The notes under the pieces: model-generated
Seen by the model: the letters and a program-made list of their open reading frames with translations, nothing else
What the model was told of the DNA's origin: nothing
Databases searched by the model: none
Shown: in pieces, positions 33,317 to 44,719 of the stretch
Position numbering within the stretch: position 1 is the stretch's first letter
How the letters are laid out: each line of letters begins with the position of its first letter
Assembly (NCBI GenBank): GCA_003184365.1
Contig: NKYR01000133.1
Coordinates: 1-64,000, forward strand
DNA: 64,000 nucleotides
Source: Evernia prunastri
Taxonomy: Eukaryota; Ascomycota; Lecanoromycetes; Lecanorales; Parmeliaceae
Direction of reading: 5' to 3'
Program-made: the position numbers and the translations under genes

Positions 33317-36300
33317 TTATGCGATTTCTTCCAATAGCTGGGTGTGAGATCCCTCGGCCAAAGTATGATCTGGCACCCTCGGCTTGATAAGCCCCGCGCC
33401 TGGCTCCTGATCTTCTGGAGCTTTTGAGCTCCTTCCGTCGATGCTTGGACCATCATAAGCACTCTGCGATATATCCTTATGACTCTGAGTTTCAGGCACC
33501 GCTTTCTCTTCCGCCTCTTCTTGCTTCCTCATCTCTTCCTCCCAGTCATCCACAACGACCTCACTCTCTTTCGCTTTCTTCATCTCCTCTTTCTTCCTCT
33601 TCGCGTCTCGCAGCTTGCTGCCTAGGACTGTGTATACGCTCTTCTCACCGACAGCCATTTGCCGAGTTGCTATCCGTGGCGCCGCGGCTTTGGCTGCCAC
33701 CTGGCTCCAACCTCCGTTGTTGGCAGGATCATCTATCTCCCGGCGAGTGATGTTGAGCGAGTTGTCCAGTGCGCACAGTTGGATTGGCGTTGCAAGATGC
33801 TTAGCGGAGATAGAAGCGGAAAGCGGTGCCTTCAACCCTCGGATGGCGGCTTCAATGGCGGAGGGTGAAATGCCAGTCGAAGACGAGGACGGTCTGGCTT
33901 TGACGACAATCTCTTCGCTTGGTAGGAATGAAATGTCATATGATAGGCCGGGCGTTGAGTCGAAGCTTCCAGCACAATCTGCCCGCAGTTCTTCTAGCGT
34001 AAGACCAAATCGTGGGTTACTTAGCAAGAACCCGTTGTAGGTCTCGTTGCTAGTCTGCAGCTTCCTTTTAGTCTCTGCGACGGGAATGCTAGAAGCCTCA
34101 GCGGAGGTACGAATGCGAACGGACTCAGCAAGAGTCTTCATAGGTGCCATGACGAATCGTGGTGTCTTGAAGACGGCAACGTGGCGGTATGGTTCGGGAT
34201 CCATACTCTCGCTGTCAAAGCCAAAGTCTTCGGAAAGAGAGTGTAGGAAAGCTCGCTGATGAGATGGCATTGGCTTGAAGCGTAATCGTTTCTCAGCTTC
34301 GTCTGCGGCGAATACTCTAATCTCTCTCTCGTGCGTCTGGCCCCATTTGACATTCTCTCGGAACATTTTCAAAGTATCATTGGAATATGGGATGTGATCG
34401 TCCTTGTGGGCCTCTGGATCGATGTTGAGCGCACGGGCCAATTTTTGATTTCTGGCAAGCCTGGCGCACTCATCGTCACATTCCAGAGTCTTCTTGGTGT
34501 TCCCTTCGCTGGTTTTGGAAGCATTACATTTGAGCTCTTGCTTTAGATGCTGGCATTCGCATGTAACGAACATCTTGTTCTGGCAAGGCTTGTCTTCGCG
34601 GCAGGATGATGGGGCATGGCATTGCTCTTCACAGGGGTGACCACAAACCTTCTTTGCTTTTCCGCAAGCTTGCTGACAAGATTTTAAGATGTCCTCACAC
34701 TCCCCAGGTCGATGGCACTGTTTTCGGCAAAAATGAGAACCACACTTTAATTTTCTTCCGCAAACCTCCCCACAGCGGACCTCCGAAAGCCAGCAAGGCT
34801 GGTTTTTCAGCGTTCTCTTTCCACATAAACAAGGTTTCTGTGCGAGGAAAGGACATTTGGGACAATTTTCGTCGTCGCCATGGCAGCTGTGCGGTACTCT
34901 TGGATGGCCACATTCCCTCGGACGTTCGCAATCAAAACGACATGGAGGTGGGGAAGTTCCACAAGGTAACGGAGGTTGAAGTACAGTCTTGCCACAGTGA
35001 CAGCTGATCTCATCAAAGATAGCTTCTCGACAACTTCCACAGGGCCCTTTGTGACAAAGTTCTGGACAGGTGTGATTTCCACATTTTAGCATCCGCCCAC
35101 AAGAGCGAGTGCAAATGTGCTCGGCTTCGAAGCCCTCGTCGACAATGCGCGAAGCTCCTAGGGGTCGAAGTTTGCGTTTGGTAGCTTGGCGTTCTGCTGC
35201 CTTTTTCTCACCAGAACAACACCTCTCACCGCACTCATGACGACCACAGTTCAAGGTGGCTCTGCAAGCTCTCATGCATTGCGGCTGCTCTTCATTTCCT
35301 TGATGGCACACAGTAGAGGATTGCGTACGTCCGCAGCGACACGAGATGCTTGCTGTCATGAGACACGGCATGCAATCATCCGCATGGCAGGTCTCAAGAC
35401 ACGAGTGACCACACGGGAGCTTCTTTAAACACTTCTTGTCGCAATTCGGGATCGGATCCTCGCAAGTCTCCCTCGGGGCGGAAGACACCTCGTGTAGCAA
35501 GGTTTTTCCGCAGGGGCAGTGAGACACCACGTCTGGAGACCGAGGACAATGCGGCGTTGTGAGCTCCTGCGGATGACATGATTTTTCACATACGTGTTTG
35601 CCGCAATCGTATTCTCTCTGACACCCATTACCACAGTCAAACGTCCCTGTCCACTTCTCGATATTCGTAGAACCGTCACTGGACTCTAGTACTCGCTTGC
35701 TTGATCTTTCATCACTGCGCTCGCAGCAGACGAATGTTCGCTCGTCTTTGCCGCAATAGCAACGACAGTCCATGGGAACCTCACAACCGCCGCACAAACC
35801 TTCATGGCATGGTTTCTGGCAGGTATGCTCTCCGCATGGTAAGGGATCCCCGCACACCTCCCCACAGCTCCAGCCTGTGTCGTAATTGGTATCTACACAT
35901 CTTCTCGAGGCAGATTTCTTGCCGCAAAAGCAACTTTGTACAGGACCCATGTGTGAACAAGGAGGGCACGGGCCAGCATGGCAAAGTAGCTCGCAAGGAT
36001 GAGGGCATTTTCTTGGCAGAATTCGGTCTTTGCCACAAGTCTGTCCACACGAATGAGGCGGTATCCCAGAAATCGGTGGAGGGTCATCTTCCTTCGCGCA
36101 CCAACACGTGTAATTAGACGGCAGATCGTCCTTAGGCAAATTGCATCCGGGGCATCTCCATTGTCTTGGAGGAGGAAGGTCACCATTCTCATTACGCCGC
36201 TGAGCTTGCGTTGAGCCCTCATTGGTTGACCATTTCTTGATACAGCTTAGATGAAATACAGTCCAGCATGTCTTGCAAGACCACACCTTGGAATTTCGGG

Positions 36301-37039
36301 CTACCTCATTCGTACAAATGGGGCATTCGTAGATCCCATTAGTGATGTCTTCGTGTATGCGTGTAGCAATATCAGCAGCCGTAGACTTGAGAATCGACTG
36401 TCTTCTTGCGCGTGGAGCTTTTGCTTGAGGCTGGCGATGGTTTGGCTGAGGAGCCTTTCCACCTCTGCTATTCACCGACCGTTGTTGATGCTGTTGGCCT
36501 GGGTGAAATTCCGGTGCATCTGCTTGCAGAATAGATATGGTATGCGTTGACGTGGGCACCTCCTGAGCCAACCTCCCATTAAATTGTCTGCCAGACCCGG
36601 GCACTGTTCCTTGACTGTGTCCATTGTTTACGCCATGGTGACCGTAGCCCTGACCAGCCCTGTTTATCCCAGAATCCCCCGCAGGTCCTCCGCGTCCTCG
36701 GGCTTCTCCTTCTCTGCCCGTCCCTCTCCCTCTACCTCGTCCCATTGATCCCCGCCCTCTTGCATTGCCTAAATGTCCATTCTCATTTGCCGAAGCTTCA
36801 GCACTTGAAGGCTCGGCAGAAGATACATTTGGAGACGGTGCTACAGAAGCCGGTCTTAAGGCCAATGAAGGATTTGTTGATCGTGACGTAGAACGGTTTG
36901 TGTCGGAGCCCTGAGTGAAGCTGCCCAGACTCTGTCCACCTCTTTGAGCCGACGGGTTCTGGCCACCCCGCCGTGGTCTCCTGGGATGCCGAGCTACCGT
37001 GGGTAACTGTGTGATAGGACTTGATTCAACAGAAGCCAT
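33317..37039 (-). CDS. FAP1: NF-X1-type zinc-finger protein (FAP1 family)
   Basis: A single exon encodes 1240 aa from the ATG at 37039. The N-terminal 200 residues are Arg/Gly/Gln-rich (RGR repeats). A RING/PHD-like cysteine cluster (CPICTNEVARNSKVWSCKTC, then HLSCIKKW and WRCPGCN) follows at about 238-300. From about 330 to 880 come tandem NF-X1 zinc fingers with CG.HxCxxxCHxGxCxxC patterns (for example CGNHTCPELCHKGPCGSC). An R3H-type segment lies at about 890-955 (FAADEAEKRLRFKPMPSHQR). The C-terminus is charged and coiled (DWEEEMRKQEEAEEKA). Yeast Fap1 binds FKBP12 and mammalian NFX1 acts in transcription and as a ubiquitin ligase. A nuclear or cytosolic regulatory role is expected. Confidence 0.95.
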   Translation of the reverse strand: MASVESSPITQLPTVARHPRRPRRGGQNPSAQRGGQSLGSFTQGSDTNRSTSRSTNPSLALRPASVAPSPNVSSAEPSSAEASANENGHLGNARGRGSMGRGRGRGTGREGEARGRGGPAGDSGINRAGQGYGHHGVNNGHSQGTVPGSGRQFNGRLAQEVPTSTHTISILQADAPEFHPGQQHQQRSVNSRGGKAPQPNHRQPQAKAPRARRQSILKSTAADIATRIHEDITNGIYECPICTNEVARNSKVWSCKTCWTVFHLSCIKKWSTNEGSTQAQRRNENGDLPPPRQWRCPGCNLPKDDLPSNYTCWCAKEDDPPPISGIPPHSCGQTCGKDRILPRKCPHPCELLCHAGPCPPCSHMGPVQSCFCGKKSASRRCVDTNYDTGWSCGEVCGDPLPCGEHTCQKPCHEGLCGGCEVPMDCRCYCGKDERTFVCCERSDERSSKRVLESSDGSTNIEKWTGTFDCGNGCQREYDCGKHVCEKSCHPQELTTPHCPRSPDVVSHCPCGKTLLHEVSSAPRETCEDPIPNCDKKCLKKLPCGHSCLETCHADDCMPCLMTASISCRCGRTQSSTVCHQGNEEQPQCMRACRATLNCGRHECGERCCSGEKKAAERQATKRKLRPLGASRIVDEGFEAEHICTRSCGRMLKCGNHTCPELCHKGPCGSCREAIFDEISCHCGKTVLQPPLPCGTSPPPCRFDCERPRECGHPRVPHSCHGDDENCPKCPFLAQKPCLCGKRTLKNQPCWLSEVRCGEVCGRKLKCGSHFCRKQCHRPGECEDILKSCQQACGKAKKVCGHPCEEQCHAPSSCREDKPCQNKMFVTCECQHLKQELKCNASKTSEGNTKKTLECDDECARLARNQKLARALNIDPEAHKDDHIPYSNDTLKMFRENVKWGQTHEREIRVFAADEAEKRLRFKPMPSHQRAFLHSLSEDFGFDSESMDPEPYRHVAVFKTPRFVMAPMKTLAESVRIRTSAEASSIPVAETKRKLQTSNETYNGFLLSNPRFGLTLEELRADCAGSFDSTPGLSYDISFLPSEEIVVKARPSSSSTGISPSAIEAAIRGLKAPLSASISAKHLATPIQLCALDNSLNITRREIDDPANNGGWSQVAAKAAAPRIATRQMAVGEKSVYTVLGSKLRDAKRKKEEMKKAKESEVVVDDWEEEMRKQEEAEEKAVPETQSHKDISQSAYDGPSIDGRSSKAPEDQEPGAGLIKPRVPDHTLAEGSHTQLLEEIA

Positions 37040-37646
37040 GCCTGTGACTTGGGATGGCAGGTAGACTTGCTGTCGGGGGTAAACGGCGGGCGGTAACCAA
37101 AGACGATTTTCGGCTGTAACGGCCCACAAGTTGGTTCTTAGAAAGACGTGCTACAGATAAATAAACGAGAAAGGTTCCAATAATCAGTATCAGGTGATGA
37201 AAAGAGAAGACAAGAAGTCCGGATATCGAAGGTTTGTTGTTGGAAGAAGGAGAGAGTGGCAAAGGCTTTTATCATTTTTGATTTTCTCTCGCTTTCGGCG
37301 CCGCCACCACCGCGGTAGCTAGGTAAGCCCAGATCAAAATCTATGAGTCACATTCACGTGCATATTTACATTTACTCACTGACTTTTCTCTTTTCTTTTC
37401 AATTACTAATCTACGCCAGTGGAGTGGCTGAGTCGATGAATTCATCTCATGTCTCTGTCTCGTCGATTATTGAGAAGCGTTCAGACTTGTTAGAGATACT
37501 ATATCACTCTGCGATCTGCCCAATTGATTGGTCATCAATTAGTGTATGACTTTCTACCACGGGATCGATTCAACAATATCCCTCCTGGAACCAACAACTC
37601 CTCAATCGTTACAAGGAAAAGGAGAAGCCGCGTCAGAAGTTGGGTA
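37040..37646. other. Intergenic, upstream of NF-X1 gene
   Basis: This 0.6 kb lies between the FAP1-family start and the 3' end of the Bem46-type gene, both on the minus strand. It should contain the FAP1-family promoter. I see no gene. Confidence 0.5.
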
Positions 37647-38667
37647 TCAAAACAAATCAGTCTCCCCCAACGCCTTTTCCTTGATAAAATCAAAGATAAA
37701 CTGGAAATAATTTGGCTCGGCCACCGTATTATTGTGCGAACCATTGGGTATGGTCCGCCAAGTTATGCTTTTTGATCGGCACACGGATAGAAGTTGCTTC
37801 ATGTGAGATGGTCTAGAGAATAGTCAACTCGATGAGTTCCATCCTATCAAAGGAGCTCCAGGTTCTTCTCAGGGCTGCTTACGGGATGATTTCGTCCTTT
37901 AACCCACTGATGAACAGAATGGGGACTTGAGTGATCTGAGGGAGGATCTCTTCGCTCGGCCAATACTGATGGCATAGCCAAGCAATGTATTTCGCTGGAG
38001 GAAAAGCGCTACACACAGTCAGTAATCGTGGTCATGAGATGGCAGCGAAGATTAACCTAGGGATCAACTTCCTTATCGATGTGAAAGTGTTTTCTAAGAT
38101 CAATCCGATCACATCGTGGGCCTCCTGGTTCTTTGCCACAAGTTGAATCGCAACAGCCCCACCCAGGCTCTGGCCATAGACCACAATCTTGGTACCCTTG
38201 ATGTCCTTCCTATTGCGGATGTAATCGAGTGCTGTTTGTGCATCGATCATCAAACCTTCCTCACTGGGAGTTCCGGTGGACATGCCATAGCCCCTGTACT
38301 CAAGCATAAGAACGTTACAGCCGACATTCTCCTCCAGAACCTTGGCGATTGGGACTCGATGTCCTATGTTGCCAGCATTACCGTGAAACATTAGCATTGT
38401 GACATTCCGCGCAAGTCCTTTGTTGGAGGGTCGGATGAAGAAAGCCCCAAGTGTCTCTCCATCTGGCGTAGGAAGCCGCAGATCTTCGTAGTCCGAAATA
38501 CCAAATTGCGTCGGACGTGGAACACCTTCATCGGTATTCGCGCCTGATGGCAAGTACCGTGGATAGATGAGCTCATTCTGTTTGAAATATAATAGTCCGC
38601 TTGCCATAAAGGCAATGCCAGAGGATACCATTGCCGGCAAACGCAGATATGAAAGATAGGAAGCCAT
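37647..38667 (-). CDS. Bem46/ABHD13-type alpha/beta hydrolase
   Basis: Exons 38057..38667, 37883..38008 and 37647..37812 encode 300 aa. Joins restore RKLIPSAFPPAKY and LKDEIIPPSHMKQLL. An N-terminal membrane anchor (residues about 9-27) precedes the fold. Motifs are HGNAGNIGHR (oxyanion region), YRGYGMSTGTPSE, the nucleophile elbow YGQSLGG with Ser167, Asp242 in ISGLKDE and His272 in IPNGSHNNT, so the triad is intact. Length and order fit the Bem46/ABHD13 family, which is ER- or plasma-membrane-associated and linked to polarity in fission yeast and to hyphal growth in Neurospora. The substrate is unknown. It is divergent from PRE3. Confidence 0.93.
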
Positions 38668-39182
38668 TAGAATGCTGTAACCAGTCTTACGTAGGTTTCA
38701 GCCTGCTGGAAAAGCGACAAGTCCAAGAACGATGTTTGTTTTTGCAACGGGCAAATTTGGTATTGTTTGTAACACCAAGAATATTTCGTTCGATGTCACA
38801 GAGCCGCCAGATCGTTTTGTTGATAAAAGACCGGTCATCCATGCATAAGCTTTTCACACCAACACTGAATCAAGTTGCAGCTCATAAAGAGGTCGAGAAA
38901 ACGAGAGACGTGTTATGTAAGACCGGCTCACCGGTAAGCATTTTGAGAAAGTCGAGGACACTGGCCAGTGGCCACAATTCCCCCCTTTGCCGCCGAAAAA
39001 TACACGCGCTAGCCGTCAAGCGCCACCCCGAGCTTCAACGCGTCCAAGCTGCCTGGCAGAGGCTGGCTCGTCTTTCTTAACTGTCACACATCGCGATAAC
39101 CAGCTTCTTGCAATCGTCTCATAGTCTATCAACATACCTGCTCAAGTCCTGTATTGGAGTGAGTGAGAGAGAGTCCTCCAAA
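38668..39182. other. Bidirectional promoter region
   Basis: These 515 bp separate the Bem46-type gene (minus) and the proteasome gene (plus). The short plus-strand frame from 38631 has no coding character. Confidence 0.5.
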
Positions 39183-40153
39183 ATGGTGATGCCAACGGGG
39201 ACGTTGAGTGAAGGTGCCATCTAACGAACTCACTTCGACGACCCATAGGATGAAAAGCTGACGAACACTGGGCAGATGGCATACACATCGACATGAACCA
39301 TCTAAAGACCGGCGAAGTAAAGTGCGCACTTCACCCTCCTATTCCCAACCCCATACTCCGCTAACTTCCCCTCCAGCCTCGGAACCTCAATGTTTGACCC
39401 CTCCCCCCTCCCCAAGAAACAACAACAACCGCCTCTAACCCCCCACCCACCAGTATGGCCATCACCTTCGCCGACGGCGTCATCCTAGGCGCCGACTCCC
39501 GCACCACAACGGGCGCCTACATCGCGAACCGCGTCACGGACAAGCTGACCCAAGTGCACGACACGATCTGGTGCTGCCGGTCCGGTTCGGCCGCCGACAC
39601 GCAGGCCGTCGCCGACATCGTGGACTACCACCTGGGCATGTACGGCATCTCGAACGAGGAGCCGCCCACGACGCAGACGGCGGCGGCGCTGTTTCAGGAA
39701 CTGTGCTACGATAACAAGGACCAGCTGAGGTGGGTTTGATCATGCTTTGTGGAAATTGTTTTATAGATGGGGTGTGGTACTGGATGGATGAATGAGAAGG
39801 AGAGGGCTGACGTGCGGGAACGGAATTGCAGTGCGGGTATGATCATCGCCGGCTACGATCCGAGGCATGGAGGGTCGGTTTACAGTATCCCGTTGGGAGG
39901 CAGCTTGCATAAGCAATCGTACGCGATCGGTGGTTCGGGAAGCACATATATTTACGGATACTGCGACTCGTATTGGAAAGAGGGCATGAGCGAGGCGGAA
40001 GGGGTGGAGTTCGTGAAGGGGGCGTTGAGGGAAGCGATCAAGTGGGACGGGTCGTCGGGAGGTGTGATAAGGATGGTGGTGCTGACGAACGAGGGGGCCG
40101 TGAGGCATCTGTATTTACCAGATCAGGGTTACAAGGGCCCGGGGACGGGGTGA
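39183..40153 (+). CDS. PRE3: 20S proteasome subunit beta1
   Basis: Five exons, 39183..39213, 39276..39321, 39377..39391 (a 15-nt micro-exon), 39454..39729 and 39832..40153, give 229 aa. Joining yields a propeptide ending KTGEVNLG and then the mature TSIMAITF with catalytic Thr at residue 29. GADSRTTTG (Asp17 of the mature chain) and RVTDKLT (Lys33) follow, so the active site is complete. Later exons carry DQLSAGMIIAGYDPR and GGSLHKQSYAIGGSGS. Beta1 provides the caspase-like peptidase of the proteasome core. Exons 1-3 are short and were placed by phase, branch points and the expected prosequence. The first donor (gtgcca) is weak, so the very N-terminus is the least certain part. Confidence 0.93.
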
Positions 40154-40454
40154 TGCATTGGCAAGCGATGACCAGATTTCATCAATTTCCCATCCACTGA
40201 AGATCAAGGTTTGAAATAGCTAAGCTGCTGCATTTGTGTTTCATGCTTTTTGCCCCGGAGCAGATGAGTGACAAGCGTTCCTATTTCGCCTGATCCCTTG
40301 TCCCCTCCAAGTAGAGCACCAGAGCCACATATATCGGCTCACGATCGCTGAATGGGTATCATATCCTGCACGCAAGCCACATCTTCCGTTGAGAACACGC
40401 AGTACCGAATCCTCAACCCGCCAATCAGCGAATCACCGTACGGATAGCGTCCCT
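40154..40454. other. Convergent intergenic spacer
   Basis: About 300 bp between the convergent PRE3 and F-box genes. It presumably holds both terminators. No distinct motif was recognised. Confidence 0.4.
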
Positions 40455-41930
40455 TTAAGCCTTAGATGCCAAATTGACCAACTGCCGGGAGGACAAGAGC
40501 GCTCCTGAGCAAGAGAAATCCGTGATCTTGGGGCACTCTGTCCGGCCCCCGTGGTACAAGAAATCCGTAAGACGCTGGCAATATGCCGCATGCCGAGAAT
40601 CCCACGCGTGATCAAAAGCGTCCTCGGCCAAGATGACCTTCACAATATCGTCGCTCCGAAGCCGCTGGAGCCGAGCGCAATCTAGCGACAAGGTTGGAGC
40701 GATGTGCTTCAACGCCCTTTCCCACGAAGTAGATCTACCTGCTTCGTTGTGTAGAACCACCGTGGACATGCAGACTTCTTTCAACGTGATGGCGTGACGC
40801 TCTGTGAAATCAATCATGGTTTCCTCGGTCAGCGTGCAAAATTTAAGGCGAAATATGGCCAAGCTGGGGAATGTGAGTGCTGCGAATATCTGTTCCGCAG
40901 GTGGATACGTCCTTGCCTCTTTGTTTGCACGGTCAGACCTTGACCAGGCATAAGACTCTCCATACCACTGGAATTTCAGGTCTAGCAGTCTAAGCCTGGG
41001 GGCTGCCCCAATGAAGTGCGTGATTGAAGCCGGCAGCAACCCCTGGCGCCCCTGCCGCCGACCCTTGAGACCGTAAGCGTCAATCAATATGTTGATACGC
41101 ATATGTTTCAGGTGACGAAAAGCGGCATGTATGAGTGGCTGTTTCTCCTGCTGAAGCACTGAAAGGCCATCTTGCTCCCAAAAGCTCCAAGGGATTTCAC
41201 CTGTATCAATGGCATGTACCTGCCTCTGACTAAGTCCAAGACCGAAGAGTAAGGAGACCAGCGGTCGCGCAAGCCCAGGTTGTAATGATACAAAAGGGTC
41301 AACGAAAGGCTCTGGGAGAAGTGTGTCCCTATGCATATCCGAAAGTACTGGGACCCAGCTATATGCATTGCCTCTTGCTGAGTTGTAAGGCGAGGTTGGA
41401 AGATATTCGCGAGAAAGTAAATTCTCTAGCGATTCGATTGTTCGCAAGTTTGGCAGCAAATCAAGGACTGCTGGAAGTATTGCGAGATCCATCCGGCCAT
41501 CGAAAAAGGTCCTTTGCGAAGCAAAAAGACGGCAAAAATTGGTATGGTAACGGTCCAGGTCCGACTGTGAATACTTGCTCATTGCTTCCTGGATTGGGGT
41601 ACAGACCTCTGCTACTGTACTTTCGCCAGTTGGAATTAGGGGCTTACTAGCATCAATTTCTGCCTTCCAAATGCTTTTTATGGCAAAGCTCCCATCGAGG
41701 ATCTCGTAATCGAAGTACAGTGTACGGACATAGAAGCGTAGAGTAGGGTGCAATGCTACCTCTGCGACCTTTTCAAGGTATGCCGGTATGAGTGTAACGC
41801 ATAGTCCTTCGAACAGGTACTGAGCAGCGATCTGGGCGAATATAGTGTTGACAAGGCGAATCTTCTTCAGTGACTGAATATCAGAGAAACTGCAGAGTTG
41901 GGCTAGCAGCTGAGGAGGTAAATGTCCCAT
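40455..41930 (-). CDS. F-box protein
   Basis: A single exon encodes 491 aa from the ATG at 41930 (the frame is open for another 39 codons upstream but lacks ATG there). Residues 1-45, beginning MGHLPPQLLAQLCSF and continuing through SLKKIRLVNTIFAQIAAQYLFEGL, have the F-box-like helix pattern that binds Skp1 in SCF ubiquitin ligases. The rest has scattered Leu-rich segments (PNLRTIESLENLL, RLRLLDLKFQWYGES, FPSLAIFRLKFCTLT) resembling degenerate LRR-type strands used for substrate capture. This composition is common in large fungal F-box families. The substrate is unknown. Confidence 0.8.
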   Translation of the reverse strand: MGHLPPQLLAQLCSFSDIQSLKKIRLVNTIFAQIAAQYLFEGLCVTLIPAYLEKVAEVALHPTLRFYVRTLYFDYEILDGSFAIKSIWKAEIDASKPLIPTGESTVAEVCTPIQEAMSKYSQSDLDRYHTNFCRLFASQRTFFDGRMDLAILPAVLDLLPNLRTIESLENLLSREYLPTSPYNSARGNAYSWVPVLSDMHRDTLLPEPFVDPFVSLQPGLARPLVSLLFGLGLSQRQVHAIDTGEIPWSFWEQDGLSVLQQEKQPLIHAAFRHLKHMRINILIDAYGLKGRRQGRQGLLPASITHFIGAAPRLRLLDLKFQWYGESYAWSRSDRANKEARTYPPAEQIFAALTFPSLAIFRLKFCTLTEETMIDFTERHAITLKEVCMSTVVLHNEAGRSTSWERALKHIAPTLSLDCARLQRLRSDDIVKVILAEDAFDHAWDSRHAAYCQRLTDFLYHGGRTECPKITDFSCSGALLSSRQLVNLASKA

Positions 41931-43304
41931 GGTATGAACGTGGTCATTGACTGGTGGCACTCCGAGACCTGAAACGGAAGTGATATACCTTGATGTAAAG
42001 GGTGAGGTGATCTGATCTTGGAAGCGAAGTGTCAAGGTTGTGGTCAATGGAGCCTCACGTTGGTGGGAACTTCCGAGAGAAAGTCAAGCCAAAAAAAAAG
42101 AGGCAGGGATGAACTGGAAGAAAGACTTCGCAGTGTTGATTGACGCAGTGTCAAAGGGTAGAGAGATGAGACTAGTGCGAAGCAGGCACAAAGGAGTCCT
42201 AGCTACTGTGCAAGTGATTTGATTGATTTGATACCTAGGTGTGATGACATCAAAATCCCAAGATTTATCGGTCGATCTTCCAGGTACGGTGTCCTCTATA
42301 CTCATCGTCGCCAAGCTTGCTGAAGGAGTTGATCGCTTCGAACTAGTGATCTCTCTTAATGATGAGTTAGCCGTCTTATCACATTCACCGGTGTAGGATA
42401 TGCAAGCGGTGCTTGGTCGAGCGTTTTCAACGAAAACTGGATACTCTTTACATCCTAGCGTCGTGAGCAGTAGGAGCATCAGGTAGCTAGTGGTGTAGTG
42501 AGCGCTCGAGCTCGGGTATGTTTCTGATGCGGTACTCGTCGTACGCACGGACTTATACGAGTAGGCTCGAAGTACCTTATGCATACCACGCGCAAGGTAG
42601 AACCTAATCTTGAACTACTCGCTTCGTACATGATGGTACCGAGTATATTGCTAGGTAAAGTGATGGATATCTGGTGGAGATGCGCTGTTCCGTCACACGG
42701 TGACGTTGAAGGCGGCGGCTCTAAACGCGGAGTTGTAACTCCAGCTAAAGTAGCCAGCGCTGCCAAACGGGAAACCCTGAAATTTGAAATTTGGTGGAGT
42801 CAAGCTTTTAATTTCGGCCATGCTATTAATACATACTCTACAGTACACTGCACCACTGTAACGGCATAACGGCAGCATAGGGTATCTATGTATGTTCCGA
42901 CCGAATCCATTGCATGAATATCTAATGGTACATGGTACTTACTCTCGAATCTCAAGGAACCGCCGCTTCAGGCATGCTCCCACAGGTAAGACGGCACCTT
43001 GATTCCCGACTCTTAACAAACGACCTTCAGGTACTCCGCGACAGGCTCCAAAGAGGGGAAGGAGGAGCCTTGCGCCATTTCCTTTCAAGCTTAGAGAAGA
43101 GATGCAAGAACTGCTTCTACACTTTGATCGTCCTAAATCCTGCCTATCTTTAGCTCAACACCTGTCGTGTTCTCGCTTCTTCCCCTTCGTCGCCCCTAGC
43201 TCGTCCACACAGACTACATGGCAGCCTTGTGCAGAATCTAAGCTGACCCTGAACATGGAACCATCAGCAAGCTCTTATCCGACATTGCGCGCTTGCCCTC
43301 GGTG
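41931..43304. other. Divergent intergenic region
   Basis: About 1.4 kb between the F-box gene and the cyclin gene. A minus-strand frame (42084-42584) has a hydrophobic run MLLLLTTLG but no credible gene structure. The region probably holds two promoters. Confidence 0.45.
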
Positions 43305-44719
43305 ATGGCATCTGGGGACGTGCATCAGATGTCTTCAACGATATCTGACCCCTTTCGGTCCCAGTCCCAAGCCTCACATCTACGAAGAGATCCTACCGCC
43401 ACACCAGCTCAGACCTCGAATAACAAATCTCGGCCATCCTCCCATACCGTCCAACCCACTCCACCGGCCAACGTTCGATCAATGTCACATAATGACGGGC
43501 CCCACATACATTGGCGAGGTGCGCCGCCCTCGCAAGAGCAACAACATACCAACGACGGCAGTCATCTCATGCCTCAAGAGTCTCATTCTCAGGCAATGCC
43601 TCCACCATCGCCACGCCTTGAGCCTACACACCCCTCAATGTTGTCTTTGAATGGGTCAACGGCAAATTCGCCAAGTCGCATCAAGGTTCGAGATCTCGGT
43701 CACATACAGAGTTTTGCAAGTGAGGAGGTCCTGACGCGGTCACACCACCCTTCCAGGCATTCTCTGCGAGGGAGGATGGATGGTGGACAACAGTACGAGA
43801 TCAGTGGAATGCCCGTCACAGATGTCATTGAGATGGTAGCCGGTCTCTTGACAAAGATCACGACCACGAATGACCGCCAACATGAGAACCTACATCGAAA
43901 TATACCGCCTCCAGAAGGAACGACGGGCCTCAGTCCGCAAGCTACGAGTGTGCTTGCGTTCCATGGGAAAAACGTACCCAGTATCACCATCGCAAGCTAC
44001 CTCAGCCGCATCCATAAGTATTGTCCGACTACTTACGAAGTCTTTTTGGCTCTGTTGATCTATTTCGATCGCATGACGGAAATGGTCAACAGTGGAGCAC
44101 TGCCCAGGTCACCAGACGATGAGCAGCATGGCAGAGGTCATTCAAGAGCGCCGAGTGGCGTCAGCTCCGACGGCTCGAGCGAAACGGCTGTCAACTCTTC
44201 GCCCGGCGGAGCGGAAGCCGATTCGTCGCCCAGAGCGCCAGTCATAGTTTCTCCTCCGGGCTCTGACAGTCCGGACTCTCAGGACTCAACCATGAGACCT
44301 TCGCCCTCGATGCCCCCCGCGTTACCCGATTCTGATGCTTTCGACCTTTCGCATTACTTTGTGGTGGATAGTTTCAATATACATAGGCTGGTTATAGCAG
44401 GGGTCACTTGTGCGAGCAAATTCTTCTCCGACGTCTTCTACACGAACTCGAGATACGCCAAGGTAGAAGTGCTACTACCTCGCCCCAGATCCATACTAAC
44501 GTGTTGCAGGTTGGCGGTCTACCTCTACCTGAGCTGAACAATTTGGAGTTACAATTTCTTCTCTTGAACGACTTCCGCCTCTCTGTACCCATAGTCGAAT
44601 TAGAGGCCTATGGAACCATGCTGGTTGAGTTCTATGCGCGCGAAGTCATTTCTCAACAGCAGCAGGCCAGCCAGATGGAGGGGCTGTATATGCAGACACA
44701 AACGCCCACGCCACCGTAA
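43305..44719 (+). CDS. Pho85-type (PHO80-superfamily) cyclin
   Basis: CDS join(43305..44462, 44510..44719) gives 455 aa. The intron has donor gtagaa, branch actaacg and acceptor ttgcag, phase 0. The first 165 residues are Ser/Pro/His-rich and disordered. From about 170 the cyclin fold begins (MPVTDVIEMVAGLLTKITTTN, then TIASYLSRIHKYCPTTYEVFLALLIYFDRM). An insertion of roughly 75 Ser/Pro/Asp residues (about 268-342) splits the cyclin box, which resumes with SFNIHRLVIAGVTCASKFFSDVFYTN and, across the splice, YAKVGGLPLPELNNLE. Such cyclins bind the CDK Pho85 and act in phosphate, glycogen or polarity control. Start codon: the upstream ATG at 43255 is out of frame. Confidence 0.9.

Noticed and set aside
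42084..42584. Minus-strand frame with a hydrophobic run (MLLLLTTLG) that might be a secreted protein.
   Set aside because: The hydrophobic run is short, no clear cleavage region or family motif is seen, and the frame continues into low-quality sequence.
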